33,511 nt of DNA from an uncultured Lentisphaeria bacterium (GTDB lineage Bacteria; Verrucomicrobiota; Lentisphaeria; Victivallales; Victivallaceae), in the NCBI GenBank assembly GCA_903831825.1, contig CAIKZE010000250.1, positions 1-33,511 on the forward strand, given 5' to 3'. Of the stretch, positions 24,566 to 33,335 are shown in pieces. The notes below the pieces were generated by a model. The model saw only the letters and a program-made list of their open reading frames with translations. It was not told where the DNA came from and ran no database searches. The stretch's first letter is position 1. Each line of letters begins with the position of its first letter. Position numbers and translations under genes: made by a program.

Positions 24566-25591
24566 ATGATTCGATGCAGATCAAGATTTTTATATGTGAT
24601 GCTGATTTTTTCGGCAATTTCATTATCCTGCCTGTCATTATATGCCGCGATGTACTGCAGCGTCTGCAAAAAGCAGATCAAAGGCAGTTATTTAAAATAC
24701 GGCGATAAGATATTCTGCAGCCAGAGTTGTCTGGATAAGACACTTCCCAAGTGTGCCATTTGCGGCAAAACCTGCAATGGCGGTTTCCAGAAGGACGGGA
24801 AATACTACTGTTCCAAGGCATGCCTGGAGAAGACTATGCCCAAATGCGCGCTTTGCGGCAAGCCGTTCAGCTCGGGAATGCTTTTCAGCACCAACGGCAA
24901 AGATGGTCCGGTTTACTGCGCGGAATGTGCGAAAAAGCCGAAGTGCTTTGCTTGCTGCCTGCCTAATGATTGCGAGCAATTGAGCGATGGCAGGTATATC
25001 TGCCGGAATTGCAAAGCAAGCGCGGTATTTAACGAAGAAATGGCTTTGCAGATTTTCAATGATGTCAGAAAACGGATGTATGAAGACCTTGGATATTCGA
25101 CGCCGCATGATATCGAATTCTATGCGACAGATGCTAAAAACCTTGAGTCAAAGTCGAAAAGCTATTCTCCAGGCCAGGAACTTGGTTTATATGTCTGCAA
25201 TTTTACCATGAACACCGTGACTAAGACTAAGGTCGGCTGGAATTTAAAAACCGAAGAAAAGACTGAGCAATATAAGAGCAATGAGAAATTTACGGTGTAT
25301 GTCCTGTATGGACTGCCGCGAAAGAAACTGATTGAAGTCTGCGGACATGAACTGGCCCACGACTGGATGCAGGAAAATTTTCCCAAAACTCAGGATATTA
25401 AACTGAAGGAAGGCTGGGCTGAATACATCGCGACCAGGATCAATGATCTTTTCGGACAGTCGGAAATGAACAAGCGCATGGAGGAGAATCAGGATAAAAT
25501 CTACGGCGACGGCTACCGGATGGTCAAAGATTTCGTCAGGCAGAACGGCATCGAGAACATCGGCCAGTTATTCCGACAGCATGAGGGGTGA
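24566..25591 (+). CDS. Secreted treble-clef (LIM-like) zinc protein with DA1-like HExxH metallopeptidase domain
   Basis: A 341-residue protein. An N-terminal signal-like segment (about 1-27, ending SLYAA) is followed by consecutive zinc-binding modules. Two near-repeats of C-x2-C...YC-x3-C-LxKTxPKC type cover about 31-63 and 64-94, then CALCGK...YCAEC (95-121) and CFACC...YICRNC (127-149). The C-terminal domain (about 155-341) carries HELAH (261-265) and a downstream KEGWAEY (281-287) whose Glu is the expected third zinc ligand. The combination and the spacing from HExxH to EG match plant DA1 peptidases (LIM plus HEMMH). Bacterial LIM-metallopeptidase proteins have been described by comparative genomics. 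The substrate is unknown. The 3' end overlaps the next, convergent gene by 24 bp. Confidence 0.85.
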   Translation: MIRCRSRFLYVMLIFSAISLSCLSLYAAMYCSVCKKQIKGSYLKYGDKIFCSQSCLDKTLPKCAICGKTCNGGFQKDGKYYCSKACLEKTMPKCALCGKPFSSGMLFSTNGKDGPVYCAECAKKPKCFACCLPNDCEQLSDGRYICRNCKASAVFNEEMALQIFNDVRKRMYEDLGYSTPHDIEFYATDAKNLESKSKSYSPGQELGLYVCNFTMNTVTKTKVGWNLKTEEKTEQYKSNEKFTVYVLYGLPRKKLIEVCGHELAHDWMQENFPKTQDIKLKEGWAEYIATRINDLFGQSEMNKRMEENQDKIYGDGYRMVKDFVRQNGIENIGQLFRQHEG

Positions 25592-27334
25592 TGATTTTAG
25601 CCGGCAGGACACGGTTACGATGGACATAAAATCCGTTCCGGGCAGATCCAGCAGAACAGGTTTATCAATAGTGATTTTAGCCAGCAGACGCTTTATGTCA
25701 TCATTGGTAATTCTTCGGTAATTTATGTTTTTGGACAGTACCAGCGTGAATGCCCGGACATTGTTTCTTCTCATCAACTCAACAAACTTTTCGAGATCCT
25801 GCCCGGAATTTACCTGCATGAACTTTTTACTGTAAAACAAACGCGGGTTTTCGGCAGGCAGCCAGAAAATATCCGAAACAATCACTTCATTGGCATTTTC
25901 CAGATGATTGTTCATGATGGCTACATTGTTTTTCATCAGGAACAGATTCTTTACACCCTTGACCTGAATGAGCAGACTTATTGAAAAAAGCAGAATTCCG
26001 AGACCGGCTATTTTCATCGCAAGCCGGCGGTTTTCCGTGCGGTAATACAGTTTTATCATTGCGTAAATGCATAGCGGCACCAGCAGCGGAAAGAGATAAA
26101 TAAAATGCCGAGGCCCCCAGATGATTCCCATGTCATTTTGCGTCAGCACGGGGGCAATAACGATACAATAAATGACGGAAGTCAGCAGAATCAGTTTTAT
26201 CCGGCGCAATCTGCCGGAGAAGAAAGAGCGCATGGACAGCAGCAAAGGCACCAGCAGTGGAGAAGAGGTTAACAAGCCGACCGTGAAAATAGTGTCTAGC
26301 ACCGGTTGATTATTGTTCAACAGCATTAAGGTGAGAATGGCGGAACTGATAACTGTCAGCAGCATTATGACGAAGATCGCGGTTGTGCGTCCGGCGGGAT
26401 TCTTAAACAGAATACCGGAGAAAACGGCCAGGATGAAAGGGATTGCCAGCAGGAAATAGCAATAATTATCCGCAAAGTCGCCGGAATTGAATTTCAGCAG
26501 GTAAGTATAGTATCCGTTTAACTGTTGCAGCAGAAACGAGACGCTGCTGTTTTCAGCTCCAGTATTGTGGGCGTAATACGTACTGCCGTGAAGCCCCAGG
26601 ATATGTCCGTATTTTGCATATTGGATTGACCATAGCGATATGACAATAACCATAATTCCCGCGCAGGTCATTGCGATGTTGATTTTTTTATACTTCAGGA
26701 TAAACATGGCAGCGACCAGCGCCGCCGCCAGAATATAAATGTCTTCCCGCAGAATTATTGCTGAACCCAGCATCAGCCCGGCCAGCAGGAATTCGTGCAT
26801 GACCGTACGCTCTTCAGTGCGCCGGACAATCATTAATACCGCGGTGGTGGTCAACATTGCGGTGAGCGTCATTTCCCAGAACGTCAGGCTGTAGAAAAAG
26901 AATGGAGTGCACAATCCCAGCACCGGCAGCGACAGCAGGTATTTGTCGGGAAGTCTCAGCCGCTGAATGAGGCGGAGCGTCAACAGCAGTATTATTCCGG
27001 TGGAAAGGATTGAAATCAGATACAGCCCCCAATAACCGGCGGCCCTGTAAAAAAATGAGGCAAATGCTGAAAAGTAAGGCGGAAATATGGAGTAGACGTT
27101 GTCCTGGTGGCGCACGAAATGAAAGTTGCTGTACGGGAAGAATTTAAATTCAGGATCAATGTCGGCGGCGGGATAGGCAATCGCCTCGGTTCTGTCGCGG
27201 ATAATGTTTTCCATGGTGATGAACTTATTGCCGCCGTCGGTGATCCAGAATACGTCCCGCGGCATCAGCGCGGTCAGCAAAGCATAAACCATGCAGATTG
27301 CCAGAATCAGCAGTACGGCTAAATATGTGCGCAT
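25568..27334 (-). CDS. Polytopic membrane glycosyltransferase-like protein
   Basis: 588 residues with about 11-12 membrane segments and a soluble C-terminal domain of about 120 residues, the layout of GT-C enzymes. The early periplasmic loop contains DVFWITDGGNKFITMENI, a DGGNK motif I associate tentatively with the LA_3751/LA_3752-type putative glycosyltransferases of Leptospira. HFIYLFPLLVPLCIYA lies late in the membrane part. I start at ATG 27334, since GGAGG lies 7-8 bases upstream; the ATG at 27349 has no ribosome-binding site and would contain that GGAGG within its own codons. It differs clearly from the GT39-like protein at 16198-17982. Substrate is unknown. Confidence 0.72.
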   Translation of the reverse strand: MRTYLAVLLILAICMVYALLTALMPRDVFWITDGGNKFITMENIIRDRTEAIAYPAADIDPEFKFFPYSNFHFVRHQDNVYSIFPPYFSAFASFFYRAAGYWGLYLISILSTGIILLLTLRLIQRLRLPDKYLLSLPVLGLCTPFFFYSLTFWEMTLTAMLTTTAVLMIVRRTEERTVMHEFLLAGLMLGSAIILREDIYILAAALVAAMFILKYKKINIAMTCAGIMVIVISLWSIQYAKYGHILGLHGSTYYAHNTGAENSSVSFLLQQLNGYYTYLLKFNSGDFADNYCYFLLAIPFILAVFSGILFKNPAGRTTAIFVIMLLTVISSAILTLMLLNNNQPVLDTIFTVGLLTSSPLLVPLLLSMRSFFSGRLRRIKLILLTSVIYCIVIAPVLTQNDMGIIWGPRHFIYLFPLLVPLCIYAMIKLYYRTENRRLAMKIAGLGILLFSISLLIQVKGVKNLFLMKNNVAIMNNHLENANEVIVSDIFWLPAENPRLFYSKKFMQVNSGQDLEKFVELMRRNNVRAFTLVLSKNINYRRITNDDIKRLLAKITIDKPVLLDLPGTDFMSIVTVSCRLKSSPLMLSE

Positions 27335-27340
27335 GCTCAA

Positions 27341-27347
27341 CGCCTCC
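27341..27347 (-). promoter_or_regulatory. Shine-Dalgarno that decides the start of the membrane glycosyltransferase
   Basis: On the minus strand GGAGGCG precedes the internal ATG at 27334 with normal spacing. This places the start five codons later than the longest open frame. Confidence 0.7.
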
Positions 27348-27471
27348 ATTTTTTATAATCGTATAAAATAACCGCTTATGTTAAACAAAGCAAAAGAAAA
27401 TTCAGCTTATGATTGGTTATTAACGCCGGTAAGATTATATTGTAAAAACATTTTAAGGCAAATAATATCAA

Positions 27472-29694
27472 ATGAGAATAGCCCGAGTTATTGTTGATTT
27501 ATCCCTGGACAGGGGGTTTGATTATAATATTCCGGACAGTCTGGCGGGAAAAGTTCATGTTGGAGTTCAGGTCAAAGTGCCGTTCGGCAAGTCGTTCCGC
27601 CGCGGTTATGTGCTGAATATCATTGACCATTCCGAATATCCGGACAGCCTGAAAGATATTCATTCAATTTGTGAACACCATACCCGGATTCCGGAACCGC
27701 TGGTCAAACTTGGCCGCTGGATGTCCGAATACTATTGCTGCAGCCGGGAACAGGCGGTCAGGACGCTTCTGCCCAGGGCAGTGCGCAGCGGCAAGGTCAA
27801 ACACCGTACCTTGAAACACTATTCCGTGGCGGATACCGCCGAAGCGGAAAAGTTCATCATTGAAAATTCCGACAAAAAACGCGCCGCCGGACAGATACAG
27901 GTAATCAAAACCCTGCTCAGTTGCAAAGAATTATCCCAGGAAAAGCTGATGAGTGAGGCCGGTGTTACCGCGTCAGCGGTCAGCGGCCTGATGAAAAAAG
28001 GGCTGATCGCCGAGGAAAAACGGGTGGTTCGCCGCGATGCTTATGCCGATGTCGAGATTATTCATTCCAAACCGCTGGAACCGACTCCCGAACAGGCGTC
28101 TGTGCTGAAAAAGATTTACGCGATGCTGGAGAATCCGGACGGCAGGAAGACCATGCTGCTGTACGGGGTGACCAACAGCGGCAAAACCGAAGTCTATCTC
28201 CAGGCTATTGCCAGAACATTGGAAATGGGTAAGGAATCCATTGTGCTGGTGCCGGAGATTTCACTTACGCCGCAGACTGTCCGCCGGTTCCGCGCCAGAT
28301 TCGGCGACATGGTGAGCGTCCTGCACAGCCGCCTGACCGAAGGCGAACGTTTCGATGAATGGAGCAAAGTCAGTGACAGTCTGGTTAAAATTGTGGTCGG
28401 AGCGCGTTCCGCGCTGTTCGCTCCGTTCCGCAATCTCGGCCTTATCATTGTCGACGAAGAACATGAAAGCTCATACAAACAGTCGGAGTCCCCCCGTTAT
28501 CACGCCCGCGATGTCGCCGTGATGCGCGGACATATTGAAAACGCCGTGGTCATTCTGGGCTCGGCAACCCCTTCCTTCGAGTCGTTTAACAATGCGCTTG
28601 CCGGTAAATACGAATTGGGCGAAATGCTCCAGCGGGTGCAGAATTGCCTGATGCCGGTGATGAATGTCGTTGACGGCCGCATCGGCGCCGTCGAACCGGG
28701 CAAAGTTACTTTTTTTTCAAAAATTCTGGTGGAAGCGGTTTTCGACCGGCTGAGCAAAGGCGAACAGACAATCATCTTCCTGAACCGGCGCGGCTATGCC
28801 CGCCAGATGATGTGCGAACACTGCGGATTTGTCGCCGAATGTCCGGACTGCTCGGTTTCCTACACCTATCACCGCCAGCGGGAAAGTCTGTCGTGCCATC
28901 TCTGCGGTGACGTGATCAAGGCATTTGCGCGCTGCCCGGAATGCGGCGCCGAAGATATCCGCTATTCCGGGATCGGCACTGAAAAAGTTGAAGCCGCCGC
29001 CATGATGATTTTCAAGGAGGCCAGGATCGTCAGGATGGATTCCGATTCCATGCGCAAGACCAGTTCTTATGAAGATGTGCTCAACCGTTTCCGGCGCGGC
29101 GATGTGGACATCCTGATCGGCACTCAGATGATCGCCAAGGGACTGCATTTCCCTAATGTTACGCTGGTCGGGATTATCAATGCTGACCAGAGCTTGTATA
29201 TCCCGGATTTCCGTTCCTGCGAACGCACTTTTCAACTGCTTACCCAGGTTGCGGGCCGGGCCGGGCGCGGCGACGTCAACGGCGAGGTGGTCGTTCAGAC
29301 CTGCAATCCGTTCAACGAAACGATTATGTATGCGGTGCGGCAGGACTTCCGCAAGTTTTACGAATATGATATGGAAGTCCGCAAAACCTTGAATTACCCC
29401 CCAGTCGGACACTTGATTGCGGTGCATTTTCGCGGTCCGGAATTGGGCGCGGTCAGCCGCTTCGCTTCGGAATTCATGGAAAAAATCCGGCCATGCTGTC
29501 ACGATGAAATCATTGTCACCGAACCTGCTCCCGCCCCGGTGGAAAGAATCAAAGGAAAATACCGTTACCTGATAATTTTCCGCGGCGCCAAGCTGAAAAC
29601 GCTCCGCGAAACGCTCCGCGAACTAATCCTTCACGGTTCCACTCCGCGCGATGTTGAAGTTTATGCCGACGTTGACGCCCAGTCCTTGATGTAA
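27472..29694 (+). CDS. priA: Primosomal protein N', replication-restart helicase PriA
   Basis: A 3'-5' DNA helicase that recognises stalled forks and D-loops and reloads the replisome. It has 740 residues, the standard length. The N-terminal DNA-binding domain starts ARVIVDLSLDRGFDYNIP. Walker A is GVTNSGKTEVYL and the box II motif IIVDEEHESSYKQ. The zinc-binding insert has paired cysteines (CEHCGFVAECPDC, CHLC, CPEC), followed by GIGTEKVEAA and the motif V/VI region LIGTQMIAKGLHFPNV...QVAGRAGRG. AAGG lies about 12 bases before ATG 27472. Divergent from the glycosyltransferase gene; the 137-bp gap should hold both promoters. Confidence 0.96.
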   Translation: MRIARVIVDLSLDRGFDYNIPDSLAGKVHVGVQVKVPFGKSFRRGYVLNIIDHSEYPDSLKDIHSICEHHTRIPEPLVKLGRWMSEYYCCSREQAVRTLLPRAVRSGKVKHRTLKHYSVADTAEAEKFIIENSDKKRAAGQIQVIKTLLSCKELSQEKLMSEAGVTASAVSGLMKKGLIAEEKRVVRRDAYADVEIIHSKPLEPTPEQASVLKKIYAMLENPDGRKTMLLYGVTNSGKTEVYLQAIARTLEMGKESIVLVPEISLTPQTVRRFRARFGDMVSVLHSRLTEGERFDEWSKVSDSLVKIVVGARSALFAPFRNLGLIIVDEEHESSYKQSESPRYHARDVAVMRGHIENAVVILGSATPSFESFNNALAGKYELGEMLQRVQNCLMPVMNVVDGRIGAVEPGKVTFFSKILVEAVFDRLSKGEQTIIFLNRRGYARQMMCEHCGFVAECPDCSVSYTYHRQRESLSCHLCGDVIKAFARCPECGAEDIRYSGIGTEKVEAAAMMIFKEARIVRMDSDSMRKTSSYEDVLNRFRRGDVDILIGTQMIAKGLHFPNVTLVGIINADQSLYIPDFRSCERTFQLLTQVAGRAGRGDVNGEVVVQTCNPFNETIMYAVRQDFRKFYEYDMEVRKTLNYPPVGHLIAVHFRGPELGAVSRFASEFMEKIRPCCHDEIIVTEPAPAPVERIKGKYRYLIIFRGAKLKTLRETLRELILHGSTPRDVEVYADVDAQSLM

Positions 29695-29708
29695 TCTGGT
29701 TTCGTGTG

Positions 29709-30623
29709 CTACAGCCAGTCTTCGAACCAGGCATATGCGGCGTCTTGGGCAACTTTCGGGAAGGTATGCTGCTGATGATGATTAAAAAAGATGATTTTGT
29801 TTTCAGCCCCGTACAACCGGTACAGCGGCTTCACTTGCCGGATGTACAATTCATCGCTTAATTTGCCGTCGGCATTGTCGCCGCCGATGAGCAGGAAAGG
29901 TTTAGGCGCGATCAAAGCCAGGACTTCGTGATGAGACGAGGGGAAACCCCGCTCATGGACAGCCGCGCCCAGGTAATGTTCGGCATCCCAGTTGGACATA
30001 TCCAGCCCGATACCCATCTCTGAACATACGGCAGCCTTGACGCGGGGATCGAATGCCGTCAAGTAGAACGCTTCCTTGCCGCCTAATGAATGTCCGATAG
30101 CGCCGATAAGTCCGTTTTCCAGGTATGGCAGGCTGCATAACACGTCAACCGCGCATTGCGCGTCCCAGAGCATTTTGCCCAGGCCGGTCCATGCGGGAAA
30201 ATCCTGTTTCAGCCTGGCGACGGCTTTTGCCCATATTTGTTCTTCGGGGCTCCACAGGAAACAGCGGGGATTAATGGTAATGAAACCGCGTTTCGCCAGA
30301 CGTAGTCCCATATCCAAATCAGGGGAGCCGGAGATGCCGGCGGTTTCGTCAATAGTATAATCCGTGTTCTGGTGCAGACAAACTATGCCGGGATGCCGTC
30401 CCGTAAGTTTTGCCGGCCTGATTAGATATGCTTCCACCGTACAGCCCGGATAGACGTCGTACTGGATTTTATCCCGAACGCAGTTGTCAATGTTTTCTGA
30501 AGATAAGGTTTTTAATCCGGTCACATTACGCTGTTCCGGGCCTTTGCCGAGAATTTTCATCCAGCTTGCCGTAATGCGCTCTTTTGCTTTTTCCCATTCT
30601 TCGATTGTGCCGAAGTCCCACAT
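29709..30623 (-). CDS. Alpha/beta hydrolase (dienelactone hydrolase / acetyl-xylan-esterase-like)
   Basis: A 304-residue serine hydrolase. The nucleophile elbow GHSLGG is at 177-182 (S179), an acid candidate is D249 or D252 after FLLIGGDNADG, and the catalytic His is likely H286 in NHHQQHTFP. The stretch VEAYLIRPAKLTGRHPGIVCLHQ (63-85) is the typical opening of esterases acting on decorated polysaccharides or small esters. No signal peptide is visible, so it is likely cytoplasmic. ATG 30623 has GGAG upstream. It is convergent with priA (14-bp gap) and divergent from the GHL6-type gene, with which it might share a carbohydrate role. The exact substrate is unknown. Confidence 0.82.
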   Translation of the reverse strand: MWDFGTIEEWEKAKERITASWMKILGKGPEQRNVTGLKTLSSENIDNCVRDKIQYDVYPGCTVEAYLIRPAKLTGRHPGIVCLHQNTDYTIDETAGISGSPDLDMGLRLAKRGFITINPRCFLWSPEEQIWAKAVARLKQDFPAWTGLGKMLWDAQCAVDVLCSLPYLENGLIGAIGHSLGGKEAFYLTAFDPRVKAAVCSEMGIGLDMSNWDAEHYLGAAVHERGFPSSHHEVLALIAPKPFLLIGGDNADGKLSDELYIRQVKPLYRLYGAENKIIFFNHHQQHTFPKVAQDAAYAWFEDWL

Positions 30624-30879
30624 AAGTTATTTCTCCAAAATCTTGCATTTGATCCGCCGTAATGCGACCGGTTATTTGTATTATTGTCATAATATAAATA
30701 TTGCTGTTCAAGACAAATATTCAAGCGCCGGAAGAAATGCCGGATAAAATTATCCGGATTGCCGGTTTATGGAATAATCAGCGCTGTTGCATATTGCAAA
30801 ATTTTTAAAAATGTGTATTTTAATTAATGTAATATACATTTAGTTAGTAAAATATATAAATTTTGTGTGTTTTTCACAC
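30624..30879. other. AT-rich divergent promoter region
   Basis: Between the hydrolase gene and the hairpin element. It is AT-rich at 30780-30880, likely holding promoters for one or both divergent genes. I could not choose specific -35/-10 boxes, and there is no coding sequence. Confidence 0.5.
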
Positions 30880-30881
30880 TA

Positions 30882-31044
30882 AGGAGTCGTTCAAAAATAA
30901 CTGGTGCTTTCTACTGGTGTCTCGGTGGTACTTTTGGCTTTGCCGGTTCGTTACAAAGCTACGGCTTTGCTCCTCTCCGGCAACCCCAAAATTTCTCTCC
31001 GATACCCTCAGTATAAAAATACCACTTATTTCTTTACAACTCCT
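30882..31044 (+). repeat. 163-bp long-hairpin element, copy B, just upstream of the GHL6-type gene
   Basis: The left end AGGAGTCGTTCAAAAATAAC matches copy A's left end at 15 of 20 positions and pairs with its own right end (CTTATTTCTTTACAACTCCT). The arms converge on GCCGG / CCGGC. The centre reads TTCGTTA, a 16-base hairpin (CAAAGC-TACG-GCTTTG, 30954-30969), then CTCCTCT. It ends 24 bp before the ATG of the next gene, in the same orientation as copy A relative to its gene. Confidence 0.8.
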
Positions 31045-31068
31045 AAGCAGTCAGAAAGGGATTGAGAT

Positions 31069-33099
31069 ATGAGCAGCGCGATGAGATTTCGTCAGGTGCA
31101 TTTGGATTTTCATACTTCGGGGGATATTCCGGAGATCGGTAAAAAATTTGATAAGCGGCATTGGCAGAGGACGCTGAAAGATGCGGCGGTTGATTCGATC
31201 ACCTGTTTCTCATTATGTCATCATGGCTGGAGCTATCATCCGACTAAAGTTGGAAAGATGCATCCGCATCTGGATTTTGACCTGTTGCGGGCACAGATTG
31301 ACGCATCGCATGAAATTGGCGTGAAGGTGCCGGTTTATCTTACGGCCGGAGTCAATAATGTTGCTTTCGGACTTAATCCGGCATGGCGCGAAATTTCCTT
31401 TGAAGGCAAATATGCCGGATGGACGACGAATCCGCTGATCCCCGGTTTTCATAAACTCTGTTTCAATACGCCGTATCTGGATCACCTTTGCCGCCTGATT
31501 GAAGAAGCGGTTGCGCTGTATCCGGACGGCGACGGTATTTTTCTGGACATTATTTCCCAGGGGTCGTGCTGTTGTCCGGTCTGCATGAAAGGGATGCTGT
31601 CCGAAGGTTATGATCCGTCTAAAGAAGCTGACCGGACGGCATATTCGCTGAAAGTACTGGAAAAGTATTATCAGCGCACGACTGAAGCGGCGAGAAGCAA
31701 AGACCCGGCGATGCGGATTTTTCACAACAGCGGACACATTGGACCGGCCTGGTTGAACCGGCTTAAATACTTCAGTCATCTTGAACTGGAGTCGCTGCCG
31801 ACCGGCGGCTGGGGCTATGACCATTTTCCGCAGAGTGCGGCATTCGCCGGGAAGACCGGGTTGGAGTTTCTGGGCATGACCGGCAAGTTCCATATCAGTT
31901 GGGGCGAATTCGGCGGTTACAAGCACCCGGACGCATTGCGTTATGAATGTGCGGCAATGCTGGCATTCGGCGCTAAATGCAGTATCGGCGATCAACTGCA
32001 TCCCTGCGGCAAACTTGACGAAAGCACTTACCATATTATCGGCAGCGCTTACCGCGAAGTTGCGCGGAAAGAGCCCTGGTGCCGGGATGCGGTCAGCCTG
32101 GCTGAGGTGGCGATTATCCCGCAGGAAGCGTTTTTTATTTATGACGGACGGCCTCAAGACAACAGCGGCGATATCGGGGCCGGGCGGATGCTGCTGGAAG
32201 CTCATATCCCGTTCGATGTTATTGCCCCGTCAATGGATTTTTCATCTTACAAACTGCTGATTCTGCCGGATGACATTGTGATTGATGGCGCGCTGAAAAT
32301 TAAGCTGGACGCGTTTCTTGCCGGCGGCGGCAAACTCTTTCTGTCCGGTTCCAGCGGCCTGAACCGCGACCGGAACGCTTTTCTGTTCGATATCGGCGCG
32401 GAATATTGCGGGGAAAACGCCTTTGTGCCTAATTACATTAAACCGGATGCTGATTTCTCTCCGGATTTCTGCAATTCTCCGTTTGTAATGTATGGTAAGA
32501 GCCGGAATATAAAAGTTCGCGGCGGCAAGTCGCTCGGTAAAATTTATGAGACTTATTTTAATCGCGATTTCCGCCATTTCTGTTCGCATCGCCATACGCC
32601 CAATCTGCCCGATGCTTCGGAATATGACTGCGGTGTAATTAATGGCAATATCGCTTATATGCCGCATGCGGTATTTACCATTTACCGGCAAGTCGGCGCG
32701 GTGGCTTATCGCCAGTTCGTGATTAAAGCGCTGAAGACATTGCTTGGCAAGCCGATGATTGAAACCAATCTGCCGTCAATTGCCAGGATTGCCTTGACTG
32801 AACAGGTGGCGAATAAGCGCTATATTGTACATCTGCTCTCGGGCAGTCCGGTGAAGCGCGGCGGCGATTTTAATTTTATGGCGGAAGGCGCCCTTGCCAT
32901 TAATGGCGGAATTGAAGTGATTGAAGACTTGATCCCATTGCACAATGTGGAATGTTCCATACATACCGCGAATCCGGTCAGGCAAGTAACACTGGAACCG
33001 CAGGGCAGCGAATTGCCGTTTGAAAACGACAACGGACGACGCTGCGTATTCAAAGTAAATGAGTTTACTTGTCACCAGATGGTGGCGCTGCATTATTAA
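31069..33099 (+). CDS. GHL6-type glycoside-hydrolase-like protein with glutamine-amidotransferase-like middle domain
   Basis: A 676-residue protein. The N-terminal part (about 1-340) looks like a TIM barrel of the hypothetical glycosyl hydrolase 6 group (PF14871): FRQVHLDFHTS near the start, VPVYLTAGVN, and GDGIFLDIISQGSCCCPVCMKGM with acidic candidates at strand ends. A middle domain (about 345-470) has a flavodoxin-like pattern (LLILPDDIVID, FLAGGGKLFLSG), like the trimerisation domain of GH42 beta-galactosidases. A C-terminal beta-rich domain follows. No signal peptide was seen. ATG 31069 has AAGGGA at 31056-31061. A role in carbohydrate breakdown is a family inference; catalytic activity of this group is poorly established. 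Confidence 0.78.
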   Translation: MSSAMRFRQVHLDFHTSGDIPEIGKKFDKRHWQRTLKDAAVDSITCFSLCHHGWSYHPTKVGKMHPHLDFDLLRAQIDASHEIGVKVPVYLTAGVNNVAFGLNPAWREISFEGKYAGWTTNPLIPGFHKLCFNTPYLDHLCRLIEEAVALYPDGDGIFLDIISQGSCCCPVCMKGMLSEGYDPSKEADRTAYSLKVLEKYYQRTTEAARSKDPAMRIFHNSGHIGPAWLNRLKYFSHLELESLPTGGWGYDHFPQSAAFAGKTGLEFLGMTGKFHISWGEFGGYKHPDALRYECAAMLAFGAKCSIGDQLHPCGKLDESTYHIIGSAYREVARKEPWCRDAVSLAEVAIIPQEAFFIYDGRPQDNSGDIGAGRMLLEAHIPFDVIAPSMDFSSYKLLILPDDIVIDGALKIKLDAFLAGGGKLFLSGSSGLNRDRNAFLFDIGAEYCGENAFVPNYIKPDADFSPDFCNSPFVMYGKSRNIKVRGGKSLGKIYETYFNRDFRHFCSHRHTPNLPDASEYDCGVINGNIAYMPHAVFTIYRQVGAVAYRQFVIKALKTLLGKPMIETNLPSIARIALTEQVANKRYIVHLLSGSPVKRGGDFNFMAEGALAINGGIEVIEDLIPLHNVECSIHTANPVRQVTLEPQGSELPFENDNGRRCVFKVNEFTCHQMVALHY

Positions 33100-33106
33100 A
33101 ATCTTC

Positions 33107-33141
33107 TATCTGGAAGCGGCAACTTTTGCCGCTTCCGGATA
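33107..33141 (+). terminator. Hairpin terminator after the GHL6-type gene
   Basis: Perfect 11-bp stem GGAAGCGGCAA / TTGCCGCTTCC (33112-33122 with 33126-33136) and a CTT loop, extended by a wobble pair and TATC/GATA to 33107-33141. There is no T-tract on the plus strand, so termination strength is uncertain. It lies 8 bp past the stop codon. Confidence 0.65.
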
Positions 33142-33335
33142 GCTAGACCCTGTCCGAAAAGGTCCTAAAAGAAAATCCTGCCGGGTTTGACGGCGGCAAT
33201 TTAACTGCCATTTCCGGCGTTTACAATAATATCTTATCCAGCGATCTTAATGCTTGCATTAATACAGTTTAAAACTCTATTTATTTAAGAGTTACTTTAT
33301 TTATTTGAGGTTGCTTCATTTTTTTCAGGCTTTTT
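33142..33335. other. Intergenic region with possible IS end
   Basis: GACCCTGTCCGAAAAGGTCC begins at about 33147, right after CTAG, and resembles a terminal repeat of an insertion sequence whose transposase would be the partial gene at the edge. The remainder is AT-rich with TTATTTAAG/TTATTTGAG near-repeats (33279-33308). The other terminus is outside the window, so this cannot be confirmed here. Confidence 0.35.
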
